Source: Pseudomonadota bacterium (GTDB lineage Bacteria > Pseudomonadota > Gammaproteobacteria > Enterobacterales > Enterobacteriaceae). Taken from it: a stretch of DNA of 64,000 bases. Each line of letters opens with the position of its first letter. The stretch's first letter is position 1. Positions 23,671-33,614 of the stretch are shown piece by piece. Below the pieces are notes generated by a model. The model was given only the letters and a program-made list of their open reading frames with translations. It was not told the DNA's origin and did not search any database. The DNA is taken from positions 62,001 through 126,000 of the forward strand of contig JAGTSE010000014.1 of NCBI GenBank assembly GCA_018261615.1, in the 5' to 3' direction. Made by a program: the position numbers and the translations under genes.

Positions 23671-24687
23671 TCACAAAGAACTGGTCCAGTCATACATTCT
23701 CTGAACACCGTCTATAGCAGACACAGCTGGCTTCCATCCAATAGCTTTGGTAATTTTATTTATATCGGCAACAAAAACTTTCTGATCGCTTTCTCGTACT
23801 GGAAGTTGGGTGTACTTCATTTCAATATTTGCATGCTTTTCAAGAATATTGAATAACTCCAACAAGGAAAGACTATTTTTAATCGTTCCCCCAACGTTAA
23901 AAGCATTTCCTCGTATATTAGAAACATTTTTGAGTGCTGTATAATAGAGAGACACCATATCTTCCGCATGTAATACATCGCGCACTTGTTTGCCATTTCC
24001 TGATATGGTGAAAGGTGAGTCAATGCCTTTATTTATTTCATAGGCTTTCTGGCAAAACCAACCTACCCAACCCTGATCATATGTAGCAAACTGACGGCCA
24101 CCATACATTGAAGAATGTCTAAAAACGACGGTATTCAAACCAAACACACGCGCGAAATCAAGCATATATTGATCCGCGGCACCTTTTGAACACCCGTATG
24201 GAGAATGGAAATCCAGTTGCGTTGTTTCATCAAAGCCATCGGGCTTTTCGGCGCAGACGTAACGGGTATCTAATTCATTATAAGTAAACTGCTCAAGATC
24301 ACCGTATACTTTATTTGTTGAAGAATAAATCACGTTACATGTTGGATTCATCTGTCGTATTGCATCTAACAGATTAAATGTTCCACCGACGTTAGTCTCA
24401 AAATCAGCAAATGGATTATCGATAGATGTAGTCATCGCAACTTGCCCGGCAAGATGGAAACAGCCATCTGGTTTATATTTACTAATTAGTCGAGTAACAT
24501 CATTCTTGTTACGAATATCGCCATGAACAAATTCAAACTTACCATGTGAGCCTAACCATTTCAGGTTATCAATTGCTCCTTTCCTGGATAAATTATCAAA
24601 AATGATAACATCATAGCCTTCGCTGATACCATGAGCAGCAAGGTTGCTGCCCAAGAATCCACAGCCACCAGTAATCAGTAATTTCAT
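23671..24687 (-). CDS. tyv: CDP-paratose 2-epimerase (tyvelose epimerase) Tyv/RfbE
   Basis: Converts CDP-paratose to CDP-tyvelose, using tightly bound NAD+. The 338-residue extended SDR has GGCGFLGSN at residues 7-15, SSTNKVYGD, and the catalytic SPYGCSKGAADQ (Tyr-x3-Lys). The HSSMYGGRQFATYDQGWVG segment is characteristic of Salmonella RfbE and its Yersinia counterparts. It overlaps prt by 4 bases. Its presence in full length separates a D-type (tyvelose) from an A-type (paratose) cluster, since group A Salmonella carries a defective tyv. Confidence 0.95.
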   Translation of the reverse strand: MKLLITGGCGFLGSNLAAHGISEGYDVIIFDNLSRKGAIDNLKWLGSHGKFEFVHGDIRNKNDVTRLISKYKPDGCFHLAGQVAMTTSIDNPFADFETNVGGTFNLLDAIRQMNPTCNVIYSSTNKVYGDLEQFTYNELDTRYVCAEKPDGFDETTQLDFHSPYGCSKGAADQYMLDFARVFGLNTVVFRHSSMYGGRQFATYDQGWVGWFCQKAYEINKGIDSPFTISGNGKQVRDVLHAEDMVSLYYTALKNVSNIRGNAFNVGGTIKNSLSLLELFNILEKHANIEMKYTQLPVRESDQKVFVADINKITKAIGWKPAVSAIDGVQRMYDWTSSL

Positions 24688-25529
24688 TGTTTTTCCTTAC
24701 GAACTATTTCAACAATTGCGTCTTCGTGTGAATATTTTCGGTACCACCCCATAGCACTTAACCTTGCAGTATCAGCACAACTGTACATCAACTCATTGCT
24801 ACGACTTTCAATAGCGCCGAAATTCAGCACCGATTTGCTACCAGTGCTTCGCCGAACCAGTTCTGCGAATTCTCTTAGTGAAACACTCTCTCCGGAACCA
24901 ACGTCAACTTCGTCAAATTTCTCAAATGAAGCTTGATGATTAATTATCACTTCAAATGCAGAAAGCAAATCACTCAAATAAATAAAATCTCTTTTTTGTA
25001 CACCGGATGTCAAATTTATATTTTCATTTACCAAGCATTTCCTGATGAGCATAGATGTGAATTTGCTGTCTGCATCGAATTCACCATAAAAATGCTCTAA
25101 TTTAAGATTGATAAATGACGTATTAATTGCCTCGTTATTCAAAAGACTCTTGGCCAAATCGACGAATTGGTGTTTGGTTAAGGCATATTTATTAGTCTGT
25201 GCAGGAAGGGAGGTGCCGCAATTGATAAATACATTTTCCCCGGAAAGAACTGCCTCAAGTAAACGAAGAGGAAAGAGAATGTTGCTTTCTACCATTGTAG
25301 ACAAGCTTTCATTATTCCTGCCATAGCAAGTCACAGTGTTAATTATAATGTCGGCATCAAACTCTATTACTTTGCTTAGCCAGTCATTTTCTAATGTATT
25401 TATTTGAAGCCAATTATTATCACCTGAGATTTTTCGTCGGCTTAATCCAGCAACAGTACATTTATTTGAAAAGAAAGCGATAAGTTGGCGCCCTAAATAA
25501 CCAGAGGCACCTGACACCAGAATTTTCAT
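24684..25529 (-). CDS. prt: CDP-paratose synthase Prt/RfbS
   Basis: Reduces CDP-3,6-dideoxy-4-ketoglucose to CDP-paratose with NADPH. The 281-residue SDR (Salmonella RfbS about 279) has GASGYLGRQL near the N-terminus, NCGTSLP as the serine strand and YALTK as Tyr-x3-Lys. The LKLEHFYG and NELMYSCADTARL segments agree with RfbS. The related abequose synthase (abe) would occupy the same place in group B, but the following tyv argues for prt. The ATG at 25529 gives MKILVSG; the in-frame codons back to 25547 lie in the short gap after ddhC. Confidence 0.9.
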   Translation of the reverse strand: MKILVSGASGYLGRQLIAFFSNKCTVAGLSRRKISGDNNWLQINTLENDWLSKVIEFDADIIINTVTCYGRNNESLSTMVESNILFPLRLLEAVLSGENVFINCGTSLPAQTNKYALTKHQFVDLAKSLLNNEAINTSFINLKLEHFYGEFDADSKFTSMLIRKCLVNENINLTSGVQKRDFIYLSDLLSAFEVIINHQASFEKFDEVDVGSGESVSLREFAELVRRSTGSKSVLNFGAIESRSNELMYSCADTARLSAMGWYRKYSHEDAIVEIVRKEKQ

Positions 25530-25564
25530 ATGGTTTGAGGGGGACAAGCCCCCTCCCTTTGCGA

Positions 25565-26878
25565 TTAGAAATTCAGACCGAAGAATTCTTCGAATTTAGA
25601 GACAACAAAATCCAGATGCTCTTTTGTCAAGCCCGGATAAATACCGATCCAGAAAGTCTGATTCATAATGCGGTCAGTATTGGTTAACTCACCGACAACA
25701 CGATATTTCACATTTGCAAAATATGGCTGGCGGGTAAGGTTACCGGCGAACAGTAAGCGGGTACCGATTTTTGCGTCATCGAGGAATTTCACCAGGTCAA
25801 CGCGCGTAACGCCGCTGCTTTCTTTGAGTGTGATCGGGAAACCAAACCACGAAGGATCTGATTTTTCAGTAGCTTCCGGTAATTCCAGGAACTCAGCGCA
25901 AGACTGAAGGCCTTGCTTGAGATAAGCAAAGTTCTCTTTACGCAAACGAACAAATTCATCAATACGTTCCAGCTGCGCCAGGCCACACGCTGCCTGCATA
26001 TCGGTAATTTTGAGGTTATAACCCAGATGAGAATAGGTATATTTGTGATCATAGCCGAACGGCAGCGAACCCAGTTGATGACCGAAACGCTTGCCGCAGG
26101 TGTTATCACAGCCCGGTGCGCAGTAACAATCACGGCCCCAGTCGCGGAAAGATTCAATCAGCTTTTTCAGTTCAGCAGATTTGGTGAATACCGCACCGCC
26201 CTCACCCATCGTAATATGGTGAGCAGGATAGAAACTTACGGTACCGATATCACCGAAGGTACCGACCATTTTGCCGTCATAAGTCGTACCAAGAGCATCG
26301 CAGCAATCTTCAATTAGCCACAGATTATATTTATCGGCAATACGGCGAACTTCCGTCAGATCGAAAGCGTTACCCAGCGTATGGGCAATCATGATAGCTT
26401 TGGTTTTATCCGATACTGCAGCTTCAATCAGTTTCGAATCGACGTTATAAGTCGGAATATCAACATCGATAAATACCGGAATTAACCCATTCTGGATCGT
26501 CGGGTTAACGGTAGTCGGGAACCCCGCAGCGACTGTAATTACTTCGTCACCCGGTTTTAGGGCGCGGTCACCCAGTTTTGGCGACGTCAAGGCAGTTAAT
26601 GCCAGCAGGTTTGCTGAAGAGCCTGAAGTGGTAGTCAGAACATACGGGACACCAATAAACTCACCCAGTTTTTTTTCAAAAGCGTCGTTAAAACGGCCCG
26701 TAGTTAACCAGCCATCCAGCGATGCTTCTACCATCAATTGAAGCTCTTTTGCACCAATCACTTTGCCAGAAGGCGGTACGACACTGTTGCCAGCAACAAA
26801 CGGCTTTGGACTTAACGCTTCGTCAGCATATTGGGCAACTAGTTGAGAGATTTGCTCACGCAGGTTATTTGCGCTCAT
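25565..26878 (-). CDS. ddhC: CDP-4-dehydro-6-deoxyglucose 3-dehydrase (E1) DdhC/RfbH
   Basis: Removes the C3 hydroxyl of CDP-4-keto-6-deoxyglucose with PMP and an iron-sulfur cluster, working with DdhD. The 437 residues match RfbH. The aminotransferase fold carries histidine where PLP enzymes have the Schiff-base lysine ([16 protein letters not shown], about residue 220), the hallmark of E1. The [2Fe-2S] cysteines are in [15 protein letters not shown] near 251-264. GC content is visibly higher than in prt and wzx downstream. ddhB follows upstream with a 20-base gap. Confidence 0.97.
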   Translation of the reverse strand: MSANNLREQISQLVAQYADEALSPKPFVAGNSVVPPSGKVIGAKELQLMVEASLDGWLTTGRFNDAFEKKLGEFIGVPYVLTTTSGSSANLLALTALTSPKLGDRALKPGDEVITVAAGFPTTVNPTIQNGLIPVFIDVDIPTYNVDSKLIEAAVSDKTKAIMIAHTLGNAFDLTEVRRIADKYNLWLIEDCCDALGTTYDGKMVGTFGDIGTVSFYPAHHITMGEGGAVFTKSAELKKLIESFRDWGRDCYCAPGCDNTCGKRFGHQLGSLPFGYDHKYTYSHLGYNLKITDMQAACGLAQLERIDEFVRLRKENFAYLKQGLQSCAEFLELPEATEKSDPSWFGFPITLKESSGVTRVDLVKFLDDAKIGTRLLFAGNLTRQPYFANVKYRVVGELTNTDRIMNQTFWIGIYPGLTKEHLDFVVSKFEEFFGLNF

Positions 26879-26898
26879 CGCTTTTTCCTGTTAGTCAA

Positions 26899-27978
26899 TT
26901 ATTTCAAAGAGGTTTTCATGTATTCGCTGATTTCGTTCCGTGAACAAGCAAGCATATCTTCACCAGCAATCCATGCTTTATGCCATTTCACAATACGGTG
27001 CAGCGTTTCAACTAAATTCCAGCGCGGCTGCCACCCCAAACGCATACGCGCTTTGGAACAGTCGAGTTTCAGATAGTGAGCCTCGTGTGGATGCTCATTA
27101 CCGTCCAACAACCACGCTGCATCGTCTCCCCAAATTTTCACCATGGTTTCGACGATAAACTGCACAGACATTGCATCATCTTCGCGTGGTCCAAAGTTCC
27201 AGCCCTCAGCGAATGCAGGGCCTTCCTTATACAACCGCTGAGCGATAGTGATGTAGCCAGACAGAGGTTCAAGCACATGCTGCCACGGGCGAATAGCGTG
27301 TGGGTTGCGGATAATAACAGTTTGATTGTTCTCAAACGAACGCAGGATATCCGGAATCAAACGATCTTTCGCCCAGTCACCACCGCCAATCACGTTACCC
27401 GCGCGCACGGAAGCGAGAGCTACCCCATGTTTTGCATAGTCTTTTTCATTAAAAAACGAGTTTCTGTAGGCAGAGGCTACTAACTCAGCGCATCCTTTAC
27501 TGTTTGAGTAAGGATCGTAACCTCCCATTGCCTCATGCTCACGATAGCCCCAGACCCATTCGCGGTTTTCGTAGCATTTGTCACTGGTAATATTGACGAT
27601 AGCCTTTACACCGCCCACGCGTTTAACTACCTCCAGCAAATGGACTGTGCCCATTACATTGGTCGAATAGGTCTCGATAGGCTCATCGTAGGAGAGTCTG
27701 ACTAGCGGCTGCGCGGCCATATGAAAGACGATTTCAGGCCTGAACGCACTGATAGCTGCATGTAACTGATCAAAGTTACGAATATCGCCAATCGTTGAAT
27801 CAATCAGATCGTCGACAGCGGCACTTTCATATAAAGAGGGCTCGGTAGGAGGATTCAGGGAATACCCCTTAAGCACCGCGCCCATCGATTGCAGCCAGAG
27901 TGTTAACCATGAGCCTTTAAACCCTGTATGACCAGTGATAAAGACTCGTTTATCTTTCCAGAATGATGCGTCAATCAT
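26899..27978 (-). CDS. ddhB: CDP-glucose 4,6-dehydratase DdhB/RfbG
   Basis: Turns CDP-glucose into CDP-4-keto-6-deoxyglucose with bound NAD+. The 359-residue extended SDR has GHTGFKGSW (residues 16-24), NITSDKCYENREW, and the active-site YDPYSNSKGC (Tyr-x3-Lys). Length and motifs equal Salmonella RfbG. It sits 3 bases from ddhA in a compact block. Confidence 0.97.
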   Translation of the reverse strand: MIDASFWKDKRVFITGHTGFKGSWLTLWLQSMGAVLKGYSLNPPTEPSLYESAAVDDLIDSTIGDIRNFDQLHAAISAFRPEIVFHMAAQPLVRLSYDEPIETYSTNVMGTVHLLEVVKRVGGVKAIVNITSDKCYENREWVWGYREHEAMGGYDPYSNSKGCAELVASAYRNSFFNEKDYAKHGVALASVRAGNVIGGGDWAKDRLIPDILRSFENNQTVIIRNPHAIRPWQHVLEPLSGYITIAQRLYKEGPAFAEGWNFGPREDDAMSVQFIVETMVKIWGDDAAWLLDGNEHPHEAHYLKLDCSKARMRLGWQPRWNLVETLHRIVKWHKAWIAGEDMLACSRNEISEYMKTSLK

Positions 27979-27981
27979 CTT

Positions 27982-28755
27982 TTACTCCCACGTTTTCCAG
28001 GGAGCATTCCCTTTTTCCCAGAGGCCTTCCAGATAAGTTTTATCACGGAGGGTATCCATCGGTTGCCAGAAACCAGGATGCTCAAACGCCATTAACTCAC
28101 CCTGTTCAGCAAGCTGCATTAGCGGTTCTTGTTCCCATGTCGTCGCATCATTTTCGATCAGATCGATAACTGACGGGTGCAGAACGAAGAACCCACCGTT
28201 GATCATTGCACCATCGCCTTTCGGTTTTTCTTTAAACGAACGAACCTGGCGATTCTGAATATCCAGCGCACCAAAACGGCCTGGCGGGAAAGTAGCGGTC
28301 AGCGTGGCTTTTTTGCCATGTTTACGGTGGAAATCGATCGTCGCGCTAATATCCAGATCAGATACGCCATCACCGTAAGTAAACAGAAAAGCCTCATCAT
28401 CTTTGACATAATCGCGTACACGTTTCAGGCGTCCGCCTGTCATTGAGGCTTCACCAGTATCAACGAGTGTGACGTTCCAGGGTTCTACACGCTTCTGATG
28501 AACTTCCATGCGGTTTTCTGCCATATGAAAAGTCACATCGGACATATGCAGAAAATAGTTGGCGAAATACTCTTTAATGACATATCCCTTGTATCCGCAG
28601 CAAATAACAAAATCACGGATACCGTGAGTGGAATACATTTTCATGATATGCCATAAAATCGGTTTACCTCCGATTTCAACCATGGGTTTTGGTTTTAATA
28701 CGGTCTCTTCACTTAAACGTGTACCCAACCCACCGGCTAAAATAACGGCTTTCAT
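27982..28755 (-). CDS. ddhA: Glucose-1-phosphate cytidylyltransferase DdhA/RfbF
   Basis: Makes CDP-glucose from CTP and glucose-1-phosphate, the entry step to 3,6-dideoxyhexoses. The 257 residues equal Salmonella RfbF. The N-terminus carries [13 protein letters not shown] with the PKPM lysine motif, and [10 protein letters not shown] as the metal-binding region near residue 130. The ATG at 28755, preceded by AGAGGAT, gives MKAVILAGG; an in-frame extension into ddhD is rejected. The start lies 16 bases after the ddhD stop codon. Confidence 0.97.
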   Translation of the reverse strand: MKAVILAGGLGTRLSEETVLKPKPMVEIGGKPILWHIMKMYSTHGIRDFVICCGYKGYVIKEYFANYFLHMSDVTFHMAENRMEVHQKRVEPWNVTLVDTGEASMTGGRLKRVRDYVKDDEAFLFTYGDGVSDLDISATIDFHRKHGKKATLTATFPPGRFGALDIQNRQVRSFKEKPKGDGAMINGGFFVLHPSVIDLIENDATTWEQEPLMQLAEQGELMAFEHPGFWQPMDTLRDKTYLEGLWEKGNAPWKTWE

Positions 28756-28771
28756 CTTTTTATCCTCTGTC

Positions 28772-29746
28772 TTATTTTGATACGGTAAACGCGTCCGCAT
28801 AAAAGTGTTTAGCCAGCAATCCCAATGTCATCAGATCCTTTCGGCTCGCTTCGATCATCACGGGTGAACCACAAGCATAAACATCGAAATCCGCTAAGTT
28901 TTCGAAGTCTTCCACGACCGCATTGTGAACAAAACCTTTACGTCCTTGCCAGTTGCTTTCTTCACCTGAGACCACAGGAATAAAATGGATATCAGGATTC
29001 GCATCAGCCCATTGCTGAGGTAAAGACGAATAGAAATGCATTGAATGCTGCATTCCCCAATAGATATAGATCTTCCGCTGCGTATTTTCAGCAATCAGCG
29101 ATTCAACCATCGCTTTTACCGGAGCGAAACCCGTCCCTCCGGCAATAAATATTACCGGGCGCTCGTTTTTACGGATAAAAAATGTTCCGCACGGTCCTTC
29201 AATTCGCATCAATGTATTTGCTGCAAGGCTGCCGAAGATTAACTGGCTCATTTGCCCATCAGGCACATTGCGAATGTGCAATTCAATGCCCTCTTTTTCA
29301 TTGGCATTGGCAATTGAGTAACTACGCGTTACTCCTTGATACTGCAAATTAATATACTGACCCGGTAAGTAGTTAATCTGTGCTGTCGGTGGTAAACGCA
29401 GCTGCAACTTGATCACATCGGCAGAAACCTTTTCAGCGCTAACCACTTTACATGGGGTGATTTTTTTAACCTGTCCGGCAAGCTCAGGATAATACGTTGC
29501 CTGTAGCGATATATCGCCTTGGGGACGGCAGCTACATGTCAGAATATTATTTCCGGCAGTAATAACCTGACCCGCAGCATCAATGACTTCCCCTGCAATC
29601 AGACCGGCTTCGCAAATACCACAACTGCCGTTTTTACAACTGTGTTCAAGGTGGATACCTGAGTCAAGGGCAGAATCAAGCAGCGTTTTCTCGCTGTCAC
29701 CTTCGAAGGCGATATCAGCAGGGAATATTTTAATTACATGTGACAC
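28772..29746 (-). CDS. ddhD: CDP-6-deoxy-delta-3,4-glucoseen reductase (E3) DdhD/RfbI
   Basis: The electron donor for DdhC, passing electrons from NAD(P)H through FAD and a plant-type [2Fe-2S] centre. The 324 residues are ordered as ferredoxin domain (1-90; [10 protein letters not shown] and ILTCSC hold the four cysteines), FAD domain (RSYSIAN near 180) and NAD domain ([13 protein letters not shown]). Translation starts at GTG 29746 (MSHVIKIFP), as no ATG fits the conserved N-terminus. It lies 6 bases from rmlC. Confidence 0.96.
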   Translation of the reverse strand: MSHVIKIFPADIAFEGDSEKTLLDSALDSGIHLEHSCKNGSCGICEAGLIAGEVIDAAGQVITAGNNILTCSCRPQGDISLQATYYPELAGQVKKITPCKVVSAEKVSADVIKLQLRLPPTAQINYLPGQYINLQYQGVTRSYSIANANEKEGIELHIRNVPDGQMSQLIFGSLAANTLMRIEGPCGTFFIRKNERPVIFIAGGTGFAPVKAMVESLIAENTQRKIYIYWGMQHSMHFYSSLPQQWADANPDIHFIPVVSGEESNWQGRKGFVHNAVVEDFENLADFDVYACGSPVMIEASRKDLMTLGLLAKHFYADAFTVSK

Positions 29747-29752
29747 GGGCTG

Positions 29753-30301
29753 TTACTCGAAAAATTTCGCTGAGGTAAATGAAGGCGCCGCCGCATCTTT
29801 GCCAGAGAGCTCAGGCTCTGCGGCTAGCGGCCACGCGATATTCAATTCCGGATCATTCCAGATGATACTGCTTTCTGACTGCGGGCAGTAATAATTAGTG
29901 GCTTTATAAACAAATTCAGCACTATCGCTTAACACGACAAATCCATGTGCAAAACCTTCAGGGATCCACAACTGTCGCTTATTTTCCGCTGATAAATGTA
30001 CGCCAACCCACTGTCCAAATGTCGGCGAGCTTTTGCGAACATCTACTGCGACATCAAAAACTTCCCCTGCTACAGCACGCACCAGTTTCCCCTGTGCATG
30101 AGGATCTAACTGATAATGCAGACCTCGTAAAACCCCTTTTTTGGATTTAGAGTGATTGTCCTGCACGAATTGTACTTTATGCCCAACAGCCTCTTCAAAC
30201 TGACGCTGGCTAAAGCTCTCAAAGAAAAAGCCGCGATCATCGCCAAAAACCTTTGGCTCAAAAATTAATACATCCGGGATCGCAGTCTCAACGATTTTCA
30301 T
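29753..30301 (-). CDS. rmlC: dTDP-4-dehydrorhamnose 3,5-epimerase RmlC
   Basis: Double epimerisation of dTDP-4-keto-6-deoxyglucose on the way to dTDP-L-rhamnose. The 182-residue cupin dimer has the catalytic histidine in GVLRGLHYQ (about 62), the paired aspartate in DVAVDVRKSSPTFG and the conserved tyrosine in AEFVYKATNYY. Third step of the pathway, encoded fourth in the rmlBDAC order typical of Salmonella and E. coli. Confidence 0.98.
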   Translation of the reverse strand: MKIVETAIPDVLIFEPKVFGDDRGFFFESFSQRQFEEAVGHKVQFVQDNHSKSKKGVLRGLHYQLDPHAQGKLVRAVAGEVFDVAVDVRKSSPTFGQWVGVHLSAENKRQLWIPEGFAHGFVVLSDSAEFVYKATNYYCPQSESSIIWNDPELNIAWPLAAEPELSGKDAAAPSFTSAKFFE

Positions 30302-30303
30302 TT

Positions 30304-31182
30304 TTAGTGACCTTTAACCATTCTTAACAGATATTGACCATAAGCATTTTTTTTCAGCGGCTCAGCCAGTTTTTTAACCTGCTCTGCATCAATGAAATTC
30401 TTACGATAGGCAATCTCTTCAGGACAAGAAACTTTGAGACCCTGTCGTGCTTCAATGGTTTGAATAAAGTTGCTGGCTTCAATCAAACTCTGATGGGTGC
30501 CGGTATCCAGCCACGCATAACCACGCCCCATCATCGCCACGGACAAACGTCCCTGTTCCATATAAAGGCGGTTAATGTCGGTAATCTCAAGCTCACCGCG
30601 CGGAGAAGGCTTAAGACTTTTCGCCAACGCAACCACATCGTTATCGTAAAAATAGAGGCCGGTCACCGCATAATTACTTTTCGGTTCCAGCGGCTTCTCT
30701 TCCAGGCTGACAGCTGTACCTTCGCTATCAAACTCGACGACACCATAGCGTTCAGGATCGTTAACATGATAGGCAAAAACAGTCGCACCACTTTCCTGAT
30801 TGACCGCTGTATCCATCAGTTTTGGCAAATCATGGCCATAGAAAATATTGTCGCCCAGCACCAGTGCGCAAGGATCGTTACCAATAAATTCTTCGCCGAG
30901 GATAAATGCCTGCGCCAACCCGTCCGGACTTGGCTGAACTTTATAATGCAGGCTTAATCCCCACTGGCTTCCATCACCAAGCAACTGTTCAAAGCGAGGG
31001 AGATCCTGCGGCGTGCTGATGATCAGGATGTCGCGAATCCCAGCCAGCATTAGTGTGGACAGGGGATAATAAATCATTGGTTTATCGTAAATCGGCAACA
31101 ATTGTTTACTCACAGCCATTGTTACCGGATACAAACGGGTTCCAGAACCGCCCGCCAGTATGATTCCTTTACGTGTTTTCAT
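30304..31182 (-). CDS. rmlA: Glucose-1-phosphate thymidylyltransferase RmlA
   Basis: Makes dTDP-glucose from dTTP and glucose-1-phosphate; allosterically inhibited by dTDP-rhamnose in the family. The 292 residues include [11 protein letters not shown] at the N-terminus with the catalytic lysine in [12 protein letters not shown], and LGDNIFYG as the magnesium-binding aspartate loop near residue 110. It lies 2 bases before rmlC in the operon. Confidence 0.98.
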   Translation of the reverse strand: MKTRKGIILAGGSGTRLYPVTMAVSKQLLPIYDKPMIYYPLSTLMLAGIRDILIISTPQDLPRFEQLLGDGSQWGLSLHYKVQPSPDGLAQAFILGEEFIGNDPCALVLGDNIFYGHDLPKLMDTAVNQESGATVFAYHVNDPERYGVVEFDSEGTAVSLEEKPLEPKSNYAVTGLYFYDNDVVALAKSLKPSPRGELEITDINRLYMEQGRLSVAMMGRGYAWLDTGTHQSLIEASNFIQTIEARQGLKVSCPEEIAYRKNFIDAEQVKKLAEPLKKNAYGQYLLRMVKGH

Positions 31183-31230
31183 TTCGTATTCCCGCGCAAA
31201 AATGCCTGCCCAGAAGGCATTTTTAAGAAG

Positions 31231-32130
31231 TTAATTTGACGTTGTAGCAAAGAGCTCAGCAAGCATACGTTTTACGCCGTTCTCCCATGGCGGCAGAACA
31301 AGACCGAATTCACGCTGGAATTTTTCTGTGTTGAGCCGCGAATTACCCGGACGCTTCGCTGGAGTTGGATAAGCTTCTGTAGCAATCGGGTTAACTTTAT
31401 TAAGCGCCAGCGTTAAACCCGCTTTCCGCGCCTCGTCGAACACCATTTGCGCAAACGTATACCAGGTTGTGGTTCCCGCAGCAACCAGGTGATAAAGCCC
31501 GGCGACATCAGGTTTACTCATTGCCGTACGAATCGCATGTGCCGTACAGTCGGCCAGTAATTCAGCACCGGTTGGCGCGCCATACTGATCATCGATAATG
31601 GAGAGCTCTTCGCGGTCTTTTGCCAGTTTGAGCATTGTTTTGGCGAAGTTATTCCCTTTGCCCGCATAGACCCAACTGGTACGGAAAATAAGATGATGAG
31701 GGCAATATTGCTGGACGGCTTTTTCCCCTGCTAGCTTGGTCTCGCCATAGACATTCAGCGGCGCTGGGAGATCCGTTTCACACCAGGGTTTATCGCCGGT
31801 ACCAGGGAAAACATAATCCGTCGAGTAATGTACCAGCCAGCCGCCGATCGCGCCAACTTCACGCGCAATTGCCTCGACACTGGTTGCATTCAGCAATTGT
31901 GCAAAACCACGCTCTGATTCAGCTTTATCCACGGCAGTGTGCGCAGCAGCATTCACCACCACATCAGGGCGAATGCGGCGAACGGTTTCGGCCACCTCGT
32001 TCGGTTTACTAAAATCACCACAATACTCAGTAGAGTGAACGTCAACAGCAATCACATTGCCAAGGGGTGCCAGCGCACGTTGCAATTCCCAACCAACCTG
32101 TCCCGTTTTACCGAATAACAAAATATTCAT
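31231..32130 (-). CDS. rmlD: dTDP-4-dehydrorhamnose reductase RmlD
   Basis: Final, NAD(P)H-dependent step to dTDP-L-rhamnose. The 299-residue SDR has GKTGQVGWEL near the N-terminus, the STDYVFPG serine strand and the catalytic YGETK (Tyr-x3-Lys, about 128-132). Encoded 2 bases downstream of rmlB, the standard order. Confidence 0.98.
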   Translation of the reverse strand: MNILLFGKTGQVGWELQRALAPLGNVIAVDVHSTEYCGDFSKPNEVAETVRRIRPDVVVNAAAHTAVDKAESERGFAQLLNATSVEAIAREVGAIGGWLVHYSTDYVFPGTGDKPWCETDLPAPLNVYGETKLAGEKAVQQYCPHHLIFRTSWVYAGKGNNFAKTMLKLAKDREELSIIDDQYGAPTGAELLADCTAHAIRTAMSKPDVAGLYHLVAAGTTTWYTFAQMVFDEARKAGLTLALNKVNPIATEAYPTPAKRPGNSRLNTEKFQREFGLVLPPWENGVKRMLAELFATTSN

Positions 32131-32132
32131 GA

Positions 32133-33215
32133 TTAACGCTTCTCGTAGTTCTGTTCGATCCAGCTTTTGTATGCGCCGCTTTTAACGTTCTCAACCCAAT
32201 GCTGATTATCGAGGTACCACTGCACTGTCTTACGGATACCTGACTCAAAGGTTTCCTGCGGTTTCCAGCCCAGTTCGCGACTGATTTTCCCGGCGTCAAT
32301 GGCGTACCGCCTGTCGTGACCAGGACGATCGGTAACATAGGTGATTTGATCGCGATAAGAACCGGTTTTTGGCACGATTTCATCGAGCAAATCACAGATC
32401 GTATGAACAACATCGAGGTTCTGTTTTTCGTTATGGCCACCAATGTTGTAGGTTTCACCGGCCACACCCTGAGTCACCACGGTATAGAGAGCACGGGCGT
32501 GATCTTCAACGTACAGCCAGTCGCGGATTTGATCGCCTTTGCCGTAGATGGGCAACGGTTTACCTTCAAGTGCATTAAGAATAACCAGCGGGATCAATTT
32601 TTCGGGGAAGTGATAAGGACCGTAGTTATTAGAACAGTTGGTGACAATGGTAGGCATACCATAGGTACGTAACCAGGCGCGAACCAGATGATCGCTGGAG
32701 GCTTTTGACGCGGAATAAGGGCTGCTAGGGGCATAGGCCGTTTTTTCAGTAAACAACGGTAACGGCTGACCTTGCGGCTGCTCATCTGGATGTGGCAAAT
32801 CGCCGTAAACTTCATCTGTCGAGATATGATGAAAACGGAATGCTTTTTTTGCCGCATCTGTCAGCGAGGACCAATACGCACGAACCGCTTCCAGCAATAC
32901 GTAAGTACCTACAATATTAGTTTCAATAAAGTCCGCAGGCCCGGTGATAGAACGGTCAACATGGCTTTCCGCAGCCAGATGCATGACTGCATCAGGCTTA
33001 TGCTCGTTCAGGATACGCGCCATTTCTGCTGCATTGCAAATATCCGCATGCTCAAAAAAATAACGCTCGCTATCCGAGACATCTGTAAGTGATTGAAGAT
33101 TTCCTGCATAGGTCAATTTATCGACATTAACCACAGAATCTTGTGTGTTATTAATAATATGACGAACCACTGCAGAGCCAATAAAGCCTGCGCCACCGGT
33201 AACCAATATTTTCAC
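32133..33215 (-). CDS. rmlB: dTDP-glucose 4,6-dehydratase RmlB
   Basis: Second step of dTDP-rhamnose synthesis, using bound NAD+. The 360-residue protein has [11 protein letters not shown] at residues 7-17, [11 protein letters not shown] with the catalytic Thr-Asp-Glu triad (about 134-136), and [10 protein letters not shown] as Tyr-x3-Lys. It is the first gene of the O-antigen operon, 76 bases after the ops element of the JUMPstart leader. High GC and close match to the enterobacterial consensus suggest it is part of the conserved left end of the cluster. Confidence 0.98.
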   Translation of the reverse strand: MKILVTGGAGFIGSAVVRHIINNTQDSVVNVDKLTYAGNLQSLTDVSDSERYFFEHADICNAAEMARILNEHKPDAVMHLAAESHVDRSITGPADFIETNIVGTYVLLEAVRAYWSSLTDAAKKAFRFHHISTDEVYGDLPHPDEQPQGQPLPLFTEKTAYAPSSPYSASKASSDHLVRAWLRTYGMPTIVTNCSNNYGPYHFPEKLIPLVILNALEGKPLPIYGKGDQIRDWLYVEDHARALYTVVTQGVAGETYNIGGHNEKQNLDVVHTICDLLDEIVPKTGSYRDQITYVTDRPGHDRRYAIDAGKISRELGWKPQETFESGIRKTVQWYLDNQHWVENVKSGAYKSWIEQNYEKR

Positions 33216-33290
33216 GAGAATTATCCGTACTTGCTATGCAATATTTTGAACTATATGAATGGACGAAAGAGAGAAACCAAATAATTTCAG

Positions 33291-33329
33291 GCACGCTACC
33301 GCCCCAGGCTCTTCAGCTACCTGTTAACT
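33291..33329 (-). promoter_or_regulatory. JUMPstart / ops element of the O-antigen operon
   Basis: On the - strand the 12-base ops core GGCGGTAGCGTG (33292-33303) lies at the end of the JUMPstart sequence, which continues upstream with CTGAAGAGCCTGGGGC. RfaH binds the paused polymerase at ops and makes it resistant to termination over long polysaccharide operons. It lies between galF and rmlB, the standard position, in the untranslated leader of rmlB. Confidence 0.95.
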
Positions 33330-33614
33330 GATTGAAACTATCTTCTATATCTGCCGTTAACGCGTATCATTAACGTAATTTCTATTTTGCCATCCGGCAC
33401 AAAATGCTAAGCGGATATTTTCTACCGAAACAGCCCCTGAAACAAGGAAAATTCTTAGTCCTGGTAGTACAAAAATCCCGCAAAAACACTGTTTTACTTC
33501 TTGATTTCACAGCCAAAATAAATAAGGCAGTAAGAATAACCTGAGAATAAACCACCTCATAGCGACTCTTTACTGCCTTATAAACTAGCGCTGCAACAGC
33601 AACGTTTTAATGGC
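33330..33614. other. Non-coding leader between galF and JUMPstart
   Basis: No gene is seen. The stretch must hold the main O-antigen promoter on the - strand, but I cannot point to a convincing -35/-10 pair. It also contains a perfect 12-bp inverted repeat, ATAAGGCAGTAA (33522-33533) and its complement (33570-33581), separated by 36 bases, just downstream of the galF stop. Confidence 0.6.
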
